Assembly (NCBI GenBank): GCA_964247055.1
Contig: OZ176054.1
Coordinates: 1,054,001 to 1,118,000 of the forward strand
Direction of reading: 5' to 3'
Length of the DNA: 64,000 nt
Origin: Paragordius varius
Taxonomy: Eukaryota > Nematomorpha
The notes under the pieces were generated by a model. It was not told where the DNA came from and did no database searches. It was given only the letters and a program-made list of their open reading frames with translations. Shown here in pieces: positions 25,802-36,650 of this stretch; the first letter of the stretch is position 1; every line of letters begins with the position of its first letter. Both the position numbers and the translations under genes were made by a program.

Positions 25802-27664
25802 TAATATAAAAATAATTTAAAAAAAAACAGAAAAAAAAGAGTTATAATGGGTATAAAATTACTTTTAAAAGAGTCTCAATTTAAAAAAAAAGATTGCCAT
25901 TTTTTATAAAGTTACAAATTTAGATTCCTAATTGAAAACATTTAAAATCCTAAATTATGGTTAAATATTCTTATAAACTTAATTTTTTGCTAGAAATATT
26001 TTAATCCTTATTTGTTTAAACTTAATGTAAGAAAAAAACCGCAAAGAGAGTTCCCAACGTGCCTCCAGCAAAAGGCGAAGTCCCAAAAATACCCAAAGTC
26101 AGGTTATGATTCGCGGCCGTTTCCCCAAACAATATGGAAACAATTTTGATCATGAGAGGCCAACAGAAAGCCTATTCATTACAATAAAATATGTAATACT
26201 CATTATTGCTATATTATGACTCTTTTAATAATTTATAAAATTTGATGTTTGAAATGACCTTTGAATATATAAAGGAACCATCTTATCTATTGCATTGCAA
26301 ATTACTAGTTTTGAAAATTAGAGATATTAATTGCCAATATTGTAAACAAAGTGTGTTGGTTTATCTATTACTTTTTTACAATCTAATTTATAGAAATTAT
26401 AAATGAAAAGCCCATACAATAAAATAAGTCAGAGACTTAAATACTTTATTGAATTTTGTCGTTAAAATGATCAGATTTGAAATTAAAGAGTCGATTTTAA
26501 AGAAAATGCTCATAGCAATAAAACTCATTTACATAAAACATTACAAATTTTAGGGGCTTGTTTGAAAACAATTTTTTCAAACAATTTTTGCTAGAGGAAA
26601 ATCGAAGAATATCTAATTTTCTTCTAGGTAAATTTTTGAAAGGAATTATTTTTATCATAAAATATGATAACTAACATGTCTATAACCTATTAATCTATGT
26701 AAACAATCCATCATTAATTTTGAAAGCTAAGACCTGGCTTATTTATTGGGTGCCGAAACATAATTTAATCCAGTAAATTATTTTATTGTACTAAAAGAAA
26801 ATATTCACATATTAAAAAAATACGAAATTAGTTCAATTTAATCCTTTTTTTGTATTTTTTGAATGGGTTCCAAATCACCTAGAGGAAAATTTCCCTATTA
26901 TATGTGTCTTATAGCTAATTGGAAAAAAATAACACACTTTAGCGATCCGTGTTAAATTGTCAATTTCTTAATTATCAACAAAATGAGTTTACAAAATACT
27001 TTACATTAAATTACTAAAAACGGACATATATTAGATAATGTGAAAAATAACCCTTGGGCGTTTTGAATAAAAACGTATAACTGAATTTATTGTTTGTTTA
27101 TAGCATTTATGTTCATTTTTTCAGTTTGATAAATGATATGTCAACATAAGTTGTGTATAAATATACATAAAAAATTGATATCATACAATATATGAAAAAT
27201 ATATATAAACTTTAAGACAATTATATAATTAATCAAAAATAGTATATAAATTAAGGTTAATAAAAATTATACCTGAAAAGCTCCGTTCAAAAACAAACTG
27301 ACCACAAGAGCCCATAAATAATCTAAGGGACCATATATGAGTGTAGATATTCCAGAACATAAGACACAGATGGCTAGTAATACAGTAGGGTTTTTATTAT
27401 CTCCTAAATTTGCAAAAACTATCTAAAATTTTAATATATTTATTACTTGAAAAAAGGAATATGGTAAGAGCAAAGCTGAATCTAACATGCCAATAGTCAA
27501 TTTCGAGTAAGAATATTTATTAGTTAAAAACGATTTTATCTACACAATATATAAAAAATTACAATTCCGAGGGGTTTTCTCGTAAAATAGAGAAAACAAT
27601 ATGTAAGCCAAAAAAGAATAAAGGTGGAATATTTAATCCAGGTATTTTTTGAAATTCGCACCAT
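22109..27664 (-). CDS. SLC37-like sugar-phosphate/phosphate exchanger (MFS), 580 aa
   Basis: Exons: 27563-27664, 27447-27539, 27273-27422, 26040-26171, 24633-24759, 23872-24057, 23692-23812, 23479-23569, 23267-23361, 23049-23182, 22571-22693, 22109-22497; 1743 nt with stop, all phases consistent. Family marks: RKP just after the first membrane segment (residue ~29), SLFLNGAFQ running into a CWP motif after TM4 as in SLC37 (NGFFQSTGWP), AIFEVGGVLGSVLLG after TM7 (SLC37: LFDVGGIIGG), and IINGFGTLGTFLEGP near TM11 (SLC37: IIDGTGSIGAALGP). A ~100-residue charged loop separates the two six-helix halves. SLC37 members exchange glucose-6-phosphate or related sugar phosphates for phosphate in the ER membrane; the substrate here is inferred only. 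The loop before the last helix carries NTTTLLP twice, giving N-glycosylation sequons. In-frame TAA upstream of the ATG fixes the start. The first two introns are only 23 and 24 nt. The end of exon 5 could alternatively be at 24592. Confidence 0.88.
24357..24546. mobile_element. Palindromic MITE in an SLC37-like intron
   Basis: ~60-bp arms (ATATATGCAATTATAATTCAG ... and its reverse complement) around a short centre; 190 bp. Lies in intron 24058-24632. Confidence 0.6.
25763..25799. repeat. (TA)n microsatellite
   Basis: About 18 uninterrupted TA units in an intron of the SLC37-like gene. Confidence 0.9.
27423..27446 (-). other. 24-nt intron (SLC37-like intron 2)
   Basis: Begins GTAATAAA and ends AATTTTAG. 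Read through in frame it would end in a TAG stop, while removing it joins SFFQ to IVFANLG in frame. Confidence 0.75.
27540..27562 (-). other. 23-nt intron (SLC37-like intron 1)
   Basis: Begins GTAATTTT and ends TTGTGTAG, between codons for ...KPLGI and IKSFLTNK.... It is not a multiple of three, so reading through would destroy the frame just after the RKP motif. Confidence 0.75.
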
Positions 27665-27759
27665 GTTGAAGCGTGGATTTGTGACTTTATGATAAACAAA
27701 TGATTTTTATATTGCGATAAATATTTTATTCTGCGCATTTTTTTAATACCCTATAACGT

Positions 27760-30411
27760 TTTAAACAATCATACCCTAATTTGTATTGGGTATCTTTATA
27801 TCCCAAAGCTGAATTTTATGAATAAACTACAGCTTCAAAAGTTATTAGTTAAAATTTAATTATCAAAAATTGTTTTCATATATTAGATTAAAAACTTATA
27901 TTTTGTACTGTTTGTGATTTCTAGAGTCCGAAATTGGGACATCCAAAATACGAATTAAACAAACAACTTATATTATAAAAATATATCAAAATTATGCTGG
28001 TAAAATGTAGTTGTTTTTTTAAGATTATTTACATTAACCATAATACTCGTTTAATTGCATTAGCGATATAAAAAATGATGTGAAATTTTTGTAATTATTA
28101 ATTTTTTAAAAAATATTGTATGCGCCTAAAAGGCTAAAAACATAAATCGTTCTGCAATAAAACTACTACAAAAAAGATATTAAAGTGTTTTAGAAAAAAT
28201 TTTGGTGAATTCATAAAAATATCACTCATATCTAAAAAGCAAAACAAAATCTTTAAAATATTTTTATTTTTAGATGTGGATAAAAATTTTTGCCTTCCAA
28301 TGTAAATGGTCTAGTTCTCTTAAAAACGCAAAAATGCAGATTGCGTCACTGTAGTTCAAACAATTGCTAATATTTGATATCAACTAAAAATATTTTGAAA
28401 AAAATGTATACTTTAAAATAGTTTTGGCAAATATTTTATGAAACGCTCTTTATACTAGTTTGAGGCATGATGGAAACGGTATAAAAGCGCTTTTAGATAT
28501 TATAAGAAGACTTTCTCTATATAATTTGATGATGCTGAACATAATTATCAGAATTTTAATTAAGTTCGTTTTTACTTTCAAATTTTGGTTAATTTTATAT
28601 AAACATTATATTTGACATACAATTGAAGACAGACATTCTTAGGTGATATGTGCATCATCAAGTTACATAGTAAATGTTTTATGAAATCTAAAAGCGTTTT
28701 TATATCGTTGTCATGCCTAAAAAAGGATGTGCTCTTCAACAAAATTTTTATAAAAATTAAATTTTTGTGTATGCATTTTCTAAACAAAAATTTTGATGTC
28801 AAAATTTGATATTTAAAAATATTATCGCGCAATCCCGGCATTTTTGCGTTTATTTTAAAAGAACAAGCCCGTTTCCGAAGAGCAAAAAAATTTGGGACTT
28901 TCTGAGCCCACAATATAAAATAAAATTTTGTTGAAAGGATTGTTTTTTTATAAGTAGTTTATGCTGTATATTAGTGATATGGAATGAAGCATTTAGCTTT
29001 CATCAAAAATATTACAAAAATGTGCTGAAATTTTGCCATTTTTTGATATGAATGACTTACCATAAAAGCGTAATTAACTTTCTTATATCACTGGTGGGTG
29101 AGCCCCGAAACCAAAAGCACCATTCCTAATATATTTTTCTATCGGAATAATATTTTATTATGATATTTTTTGCGTACACTGTGTGTGGATAACGCGTTTT
29201 ATACCCTTTTAATCATACATCAATATAGTATGAAGCTTCCACAAAATTTTATGCAATTTAAAAAATTTATGTCAAATAGTATATATTTAAAGTTTTTACC
29301 GTGAACTCTAAGCATTTTGGCATTTATTTTAAGAGGACCTTATTTTAGAAGAGCAGAAAAATTTACCTTTCGAAGCTTACATATAATAAAAAAATAAAAA
29401 TATTGTTTTGCTTATTTATATGTAGTTTATGATGTATATTAATGATAGTTTTTGGAAAGAAACATCTATATTTCACCAAAAAAATTATTTAAAAAAATGT
29501 GCAAAAATTTTGCCATTTTGAAGCACTTACCACAAAAGTTAAAAAAACTTTCTAATGTCACTCATAAGAGCTAAAACCAAAAGCATTTATAATCCTGATA
29601 CATTTTCTTATCAAATATATATTTAATAAGATTATCTTTTTTATGCCCTATTCATAGTGTATAGAGTCGTACCTGCCAAAATGCAAATTAGTAAATAAAA
29701 ATACTTAAATTTTGTATAAATCGGGTATGTTACTTCAATTTTATTTTGGGCAAGAATTGTTTTAAAATTATCAAGAGCGTAAACCTTAAAACAAAATTTT
29801 ATAAACTTTAAATTTTAGTCCGAAAATTTCCGAATTTTCTTTTTAAAATGGGCTATTTTATTAAATTAAAAAAATATCAAGATAATTCGCATGAGAAATC
29901 AATATATGCTGGATTAAGGCATTTAAAAATTATTTATAATGCTAAATAGTGATTTTCTGGTGTTATTGAGCAAACTGAAAACGGTACAAAGACCCACAAA
30001 GAATTTAACTTTTTCTATATTATTCTATTACGCTAATTTTTGCCACCTCAGTTTAGTATTTGAACATTAAATTTATGCAGTGCAAAAAATACATATTAAT
30101 TAATTTTATGTTTGAACGAAAAATTTAAAAAATCTTAGTTTGGTGTCATCCATTTATATAAAAAGGTGTTTTGGATAATGGTTATAAAGTGTTTTAATAC
30201 CGTTTTTTCTGTGGTAGAAAATTCATAATATAAGGTGCTTAAAATTTCACCAAAAAGAATTTAACTAAAAATGTATTTTTAAAAATATTTTGATGTTTCA
30301 ATCTTCCATATATTAATAATTCTTATCGCAAAATCTCGGCATTTTTGCGTTTATATAAAGAATAGAATTAAGGGGATATTTGAGATTTTTGGATATTACA
30401 TATAAAGTAAA
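27760..30411. repeat. Degenerate repeat family with ~470-bp period
   Basis: GTAGTTTATGCTGTATATTAG (28950) recurs near 29420 with GTAGTTTATGATGTATATTAA, each followed by ...GCAAAATTTTGCCATTT... and a conserved CATTTTTGCGTTTAT-like motif (28850, 29310, 30340). A short piece resumes right after Helitron copy B (32560, GTTTATGATATATTTAGTGA), so that element is inserted in this repeat. The left edge carries TTGGGTATCTTTATATCCCAA, a weak echo of the TTAA elements at 12459 and 17841. The part near 27850-27960 is repeated inverted at ~38990-39130. Confidence 0.5.
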
Positions 30412-32536
30412 TCTATATATTTATAAAAATGGAAAATGCTGGCTTTGTGATCTGTTTCCGGAAAACCAGTAAACCCATTCAAATCCAAATAACAAAAAAA
30501 TATAATCATTAATGAATGCCCTGATAATAGCTTCGCCCTTTTTTTGAAATAGGCCCCCGGTTCAAGCCCACCCCGTGTGAAAAATGGGTTTTTTTCGAAA
30601 ACGCAAGTCCACAAAAAACGTGTCTTTGAGACAATTTTCCAGAGAACGTGTTGGACCATTCATTTCAAATATGATTTTTGTTTAGTTACTTTCGATTGCG
30701 CCGAACATAGCCGTCTCGCTTTTTATATTTAGGCCCTCTTTCTACCCGCTCCCCCCGTAAAATGCCATTTTTTTCAAAAAAAACAAAGTCCACAAAAATA
30801 ATTTTTTGTATCTATTTTTCGTCCAAGGTATGAGACCGTAAAATTCAATAAGGATTCTACGTATTCCCTGTTAAAAAGCAAAAATTTTAGTCAAGCGTTT
30901 CTTTGATGATAGCTGCTGGGTAAAGAGATACCCTCTAAAAACTGACCCTTCATATCAAAATAGCGTGCCTTTGGGGCAAGATTTCAGAAAAGCTATCAGG
31001 CCATATGTGTTTAATAGCTGCTTAAAATGTTACCGTAACAAGGCAAAAATTTAAGTCGAGCGGATTTTTCAAATTAGCCGTTAATTATACCTTCACGCCC
31101 TGAAAAATGCGCCCCATACAATCATTTTTTTGAGGCATTTTTCCAAAAACTAATGAGAGCATATGGGATCAATCATGATTCCAGGTATTATCCGTAACAA
31201 AAAAATTTAATCAAGCGCTTTTTTATATCAGCGTGTGAGTAGGGAGCTACCCGCCTATAACTGCGACACCATATCAAAATTGCGTTGTTTAGGAGCTAAT
31301 TTCAGAAGACTTATCAGGCCATATAAGTTTTATAAGGGCCTGATACCCGTAAAAAGGCAAAAATTTAAGTCTAGCGGTTTTTTTAAATTAGCCATCAATA
31401 GGCCCTTTACGCCCTAATAAATGCGCTATTATTGAACAATTTAGTTTAAAAGCCATTCTTCCATAAACTATTAAGAGCATATGTGAATGATAATTCGTTA
31501 TCCCATATAAAGGCAAAAAATATTATCGACCGTCTTTTTTATATTGGCCTCTGGGTAGGGGACTACCCGCGTAAAATTGTGTCACTATATCGATACAGCA
31601 TGCCTTTGGAGCCAAATTTCAGAAAACCTATGAGACTATGTGAGTTCAATAAGGGCCTAAAATATTTATTACCCCTTACAAATATTTTAGTATAGAGGTT
31701 ATTTCAATGACTCGCTAAGAAAGGCTTTCCGCCCTGAAAAATTCGCCGCCATAGAACAATTTTTTAGTTTTGAAGCAATATTTTCAAGAATTTATAGGAG
31801 CATATGGACATTATAATTTCAGATAACCATATAAAAACAAAAATTTTGACGCTTTTTTATACCTGCCTCTGGGTAAGAAGCTACCTGCCAAAAAATGCAC
31901 CATATAATTTGCGTTGTTTTGGAACTAAACCAAAGAAAACTCATATGAGCTCATTTAATGTTTGAAATATTACTCCTAACTAATTAAATATATAGGTCAG
32001 GCCTTTTTTATTAGCCGTTAATTTGGGGCCATTATGCTTTAAAAATATGCCATCATATAACGATTATTTATTGTTGAGGTATTTTTTCGAATAACCTATG
32101 AGACGATGGTCTCAAAGATGATAATATTTTCCCTATAAAGGCAAAAAATTTAACTTAGCGCTTTTTCCATATAGGCCTATGGGTAGGGGTTTACCGGTTT
32201 AAAACTGAAACATCATACAAAAATGGCGTGGCTTTGGAGCTAATTTTCAAAAAAACTTAAAAAGCCATACAAATTCGATAAAGGCTTTAAATATTACCCA
32301 TGTAAAAATTATATAGCGGTTTTTTCCGTTAGCCGTCAATTTGGGGCCTTTACACGAGTAAACAATATATTAGTATGAATGCACCGTAAAATCCTATGAG
32401 ATCATAGCTATTAAATAATATTTCGTAATAATGTACATATTGGATCATTTTATTGATCCCTTTTTTCAAATAGCCCCCCCCCCCCAGAAGTCCGAAGGAC
32501 TTCCTCGGGCTGCGTAGCACACGAGATTTACGCTAG
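30412..32536 (+). mobile_element. Helitron-like element, copy B, 2.1 kb with internal tandem units
   Basis: 5' TCTATATATTTATAAAAATG after A, 3' ...GATTTACGCTAG before T. The interior (~30890-32340) is a ladder of ~155-bp half-units in ~310-bp pairs, each with a motif like CTATGAGACCATATG or CTATCAGGCCATAT and GGCAAAAATTTAAGTCGAGC. A perfect stem GAAGTCC-GAA-GGACTTC stands near the 3' end, and the terminal hairpin is partly decayed here. No open frame for Rep/helicase, so non-autonomous. Confidence 0.72.
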
Positions 32537-32823
32537 TATTTTATGAAAATATTGTTTTCCATTTGATAGTTTATGATATATTTAGTGATATTTTTTTGGA
32601 CTACCATGTTTAATACCATCGGTTTCACTGTGGATGATAAAGTAAGTCACTAGTATAAAATATAGGTGTTTGTTAATTGTCATAAAATGGGGTCTGTATA
32701 AAATTAATCATCTGCGCACTTTTGTCGACGTCTTCTCTTGGTGCCAGATAATTTAACTTAATGTGCAAAATAAAATTTTTTGTTTTTGGTAAGAAAAAAC
32801 TAGTCTATTACCGCATTAACATT

Positions 32824-32827
<4 letters not shown>

Positions 32828-32887
<60 letters not shown>
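32828..32887. repeat. (TA)n microsatellite
   Basis: About 30 TA units just downstream of the Helitron-like copy B. Confidence 0.9.
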
Positions 32888-32890
<3 letters not shown>

Positions 32891-34205
32891 TTCTATTGAT
32901 AATATATGCTTAATCATTTATTTTCATAAATTCATATATATATTGCTGTTTATTTGTAAGTTCTAACCAAAATTCTGAGTTTATGGTGACCTTTATAATT
33001 GAATAACATAAAATTTATAACACAATTTTTTAAGGAATTCGAGCTTATGTTTTAGATTATTACGTGTTACCACACTTGTTTTTTACATATAATCTGGGAC
33101 CTACCAAGTGTCGCTGAGAGGGTAAATTTTAAAAGTGTTTAAAGAATTATAATCCATTACACTCTAAAAATCACCATCAAATTTACATATTAATTTTTGG
33201 GATAAAAATCTTATGATACTTCTCATATAAAAAAACTTATAAAAGAGTATCGAATTATTTTCAATTTTTCATATGTCCACAAAGATGATAATTGGATTAT
33301 ATATTTTACGTTTTCTCGTCGTCGAAAAAATTTAGTTAATTACATGCTTTTTATTTTGTTTGAGGCGTAGGAAGTGAATTAGTGATCAAAATAGACCTTT
33401 TCTTAAAGCCACATTATATATCCATTTAACATATAACTTTGTAAAACGAATCAATATAATTTGACATTCATAACAACTCATGTAATATACAAACGATGTT
33501 AATTGTTCACAGGTGTTTTTTATAAAAATGATGTATGATCGGGCCGAGAATTGTTGTTTCCCGAAAGGAATATAAATATTAATTAATATATATCGTTTCA
33601 ACTAAGTTCAGACATAAATTACTAATACATTTAAATCTTATTAACCGCATGTTAAAAGGGTTATTATCATATGCAAATTATCCTTCTCTTTTTTAGTGCA
33701 TAATACACTTTTGGCCTTGTTACGTTAAAAATATATATTACCTTGGTTGTGAATGCAAATTATTTTATTTATACTTATTATCTTTAACAACGTTTAAATC
33801 AGACAACTTTATCCTTGTGAATGCAATAATCAAATTTCCTAATGTATATAAGGAATCATTGTAACACGCAGATCATAGTATATTATGCAGTTTTTTGTTA
33901 TACTAAATAAATATATATATATCCTTTTTTATATTACCGCAAGATTATTATTAATTGATTTACTTGAATGCAATCCTACACAAGTTATAATTAAGTCACA
34001 GGATGAACCTAAATTTGTCTGACTCATTTTACAATTAACTTTAAAGCTTAAGCAAAAGTGCATTCAATGAGTTGAACATCATTTCTTTTAACAATTAAAT
34101 ATGAAAGGTAAATATTAGTTATATAAAGTTTTTCGAATTAAATCATATTGGAAATAAACTGTGTAATTATTACTATACTATATTAATATTACAAAGGCAT
34201 ATATA
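32888..34205. other. Intergenic, no gene or repeat recognised
   Basis: AT-rich sequence between the TA tract and the secreted-peptide gene. Short frames at 33386-33601 have no coding character. Confidence 0.4.
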
Positions 34206-34232
34206 TTTATTAAATTTAGAAATATATTTATT
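34206..34232 (-). terminator. Tandem poly(A) signals of the secreted-peptide gene
   Basis: AATAAA at 34227-34232 and again at 34206-34211 (minus strand), shortly after the stop codon at 34282. Confidence 0.5.
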
Positions 34233-34281
34233 TTAAAAAGACATTAAACAAAGGCAACCATATATTTAAGCGTTTAATGGT

Positions 34282-34428
34282 TTAATCGGAATGTGTTATA
34301 TTGAAATAATGGTAAGAACCGACTTCCACAAGCGTTCCAGGATAACTTTCATCATCATTACATTCAATAGTTTTAAATAGAGCCAAAACCGCTAACAGAA
34401 TCAAAAATAAGCAAAATTGAAAATTCAT
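34282..34428 (-). CDS. 48-residue secreted peptide precursor, single exon
   Basis: ATG at 34428, TAA at 34282. Residues 1-24 form a clear signal peptide (MNFQF, then a Leu/Ile/Ala-rich core, cleavage likely near TIEC). The predicted mature part is ~25 residues, acidic at its front (NDDESYP), rich in Tyr/His and with one N-glycosylation sequon (NITH). It has one Cys at the cleavage region and no dibasic site, so it is not a classical neuropeptide. A TATA box lies 51 nt upstream and two AATAAA signals lie 50-76 nt downstream, so the promoter-ORF-poly(A) unit is complete in ~280 bp. Family and function unknown; the call rests on signal peptide plus flanking signals. Confidence 0.6.
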   Translation of the reverse strand: MNFQFCLFLILLAVLALFKTIECNDDESYPGTLVEVGSYHYFNITHSD

Positions 34429-34478
34429 ACTTTTTTGGATGTAAAAAATGGAATGAATATACTTCAAAAAGTTAGCGT

Positions 34479-34485
34479 TTTTATA
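34479..34485 (-). promoter_or_regulatory. TATA box of the secreted-peptide gene
   Basis: TATAAAA on the minus strand within CTTATAAAAACGC, 51 nt before the ATG. A start of transcription ~30 nt downstream would leave a ~20-nt 5' UTR. Confidence 0.55.
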
Positions 34486-35800
34486 AGTTTTAGGGTATTT
34501 GACTTGTTTTAAAAAAATCCGTATTTCTGATGCATGTGTTTACTTGTTTGGGACAAAAGTTGTCAAACATGACATTTCAAATTATATAAACTCTGAGAAG
34601 AAACAGCTTTAATAATATATTTATTCTTCATTAAATAGTTTTAAATTATTATAATTAGGTAAACAATTTTTTAATATCAATAAAAAACAATTGTTTAACC
34701 AAGCCGTATGTGAGAACTTTTAAGGTTGGATTCTTAATAAAATGCCTTTGGGTGGAAGATGTGTTGAGTACAAATACTGTTACTTTGAATCCAAATACTA
34801 AGTTCAAAACATGCAATTTCTTTATGTAAAATTAATGATTCGTTTAAATACTTATTTATTTTTTGGATTGTACTCAGAAAAATTTAAATTAATATATTCA
34901 AAAAAATACATTTATAATCTTTTATGAGATAAAAATATTTAATAATTCGATCCTCACTTTCACAAATTATTGGTATTATTATAATAAAAACAAAAAATTT
35001 AAATTCTAAAATTTTTATTTAATATCACACAGTGAAATCGGGACAATAATATCTTACGGTGAAGTCTTTTAATAAGCTATTTATACTTTTAAAAAAATCG
35101 CTTTGTTTCAGAAACTAAACAAACATTAAATATGCTAAATAAAATGGATGAGCATTTACCATTCTAATATACATTATAATATCTAGCAAAAAATTATTGA
35201 TATCCTACTTTGTTATATGTGCAAAAGTATCAAACTTAGTTTCTGCTTAAATGATAACCTAGATAAACGTAAAGTGCTGAGAATCCGCGATAAAATTTTT
35301 AATATATGCTGGAATAAAAAATATCTTAAAAAAAGTTTCCGAATTTCGTTAAAGCAAATCAGTTTATGCAGCATGGTATTAAAAAATAATTTGATGCTGT
35401 TATATAATGAAATTTTAACTAATGAAATGATTTGAGTTTCGAAATTTAATAGTTATATAAAAACAATTTATAATAAGTATAAATTTCAGGGAAAATTATT
35501 CTAATTTAATCAACATCAAGTATCATATGCTGAGGTAAATGATATCTTTAGCGATACATGTTTTGATATTTTTAATAATTTTTTTAATTTCTTGTATTTA
35601 AAATATATTATATGAAAATACTAATATGTGATAAAATCGAATAAAAAAATTAATGTTGATGTGTTCATCTATAAATCAATTAAAAAATTGTTTAACTGAT
35701 TTTTGCTTTGATATTACAAAACGACATACAGACAAATAGAATTACCAAAAACTAGGGTCATATTTTTACCATTTATAATCATGTGGAATTTTGTGCCTTA
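34486..35800. other. Intergenic upstream of the secreted-peptide gene; nothing recognised
   Basis: AT-rich. A 72-codon frame at 35217-35435 (plus) shows no family features and no supporting signals. Confidence 0.4.
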
Positions 35801-35805
35801 AAAAA

Positions 35806-36425
35806 ATTGCGACGCGCAAAAAATTAAAATAACTATGTTAAAAAATATCAAAAAAAAATTAAATTTTTTCTAAATTTAATAAAACCGCAATTTTTACCTC
35901 TATTTGTTAAAAAGTCCAAAATATTTATTAATTGATTACAATTAACAATGCAAAACCTAAAAAACAAAAAAAAATTTTTTACTAAATTTATTAAAAATTG
36001 CAATTTTTACCTGTATTTATTAAAAGATATGTAGTAATTAATTACAATTAACAATGTTAAATAAAAAAACAAAAAAAAATTAAATTTTTACTAAATTTCT
36101 TAAAAACCGCAATTTTTACCTCTATTTATTAAAATGTCCAAAATATGTAGTAATTAATTACAAATAAAAATGTTAAAAACAAAAAAATATAAAATTTGAC
36201 TAAATTTATCAACCGCAATTTTTACCTATAATTATTAAAATGTCCAAAATATGTAGTAATTAATTACAATTAACAATGTTAAATAAAAAAACAAAAAAAA
36301 ATTCAATTTAAATTTATTAAAAACCACAATTTTTACCTGTATTTATTAAAATGTCCAAAATATGTAGTAATTAATTACAATTAACAATGTTAAATAAAAA
36401 ACAAAAAAAAAATTAAATTTGAAAA
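35806..36425. repeat. Satellite array, ~117-bp period, five to six copies
   Basis: Unit: ...AAACCGCAATTTTTACCTCT, ATTTATTAAAATGTCCAAAA, TATGTAGTAATTAATTACAA, TTAACAATGTTAAATAAAAA. Copies differ by small indels and substitutions; the last one fades out before 36480. Confidence 0.8.
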
Positions 36426-36650
36426 TTATTATAATTAACAATGCAAAGCATAAAAACATAAACAATCTAAAATCTACTTAAATTTTCACAAATATATATT
36501 TACCTGTGTTTTTTTTATTTAGTAATAACAATAAATAAAATAATAATGCCAATTTTGATTAATAAAGGTATTTATCATGTTGAAAAATATTAATTATTAA
36601 ATTTAATTAGGAATAAATAACATAAATAATCTTAAAATACCTATTTTACT

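Noticed and set aside
28578-28913. 111-codon minus-strand frame
   Set aside because: It lies in the degenerate ~470-bp repeat, and the neighbouring repeat units do not keep the frame open.
30396-30659. 87-codon minus-strand frame in the Helitron-like copy
   Set aside because: The matching region of copy A is open for only part of the length and copies C and D differ in frame; not a conserved protein.
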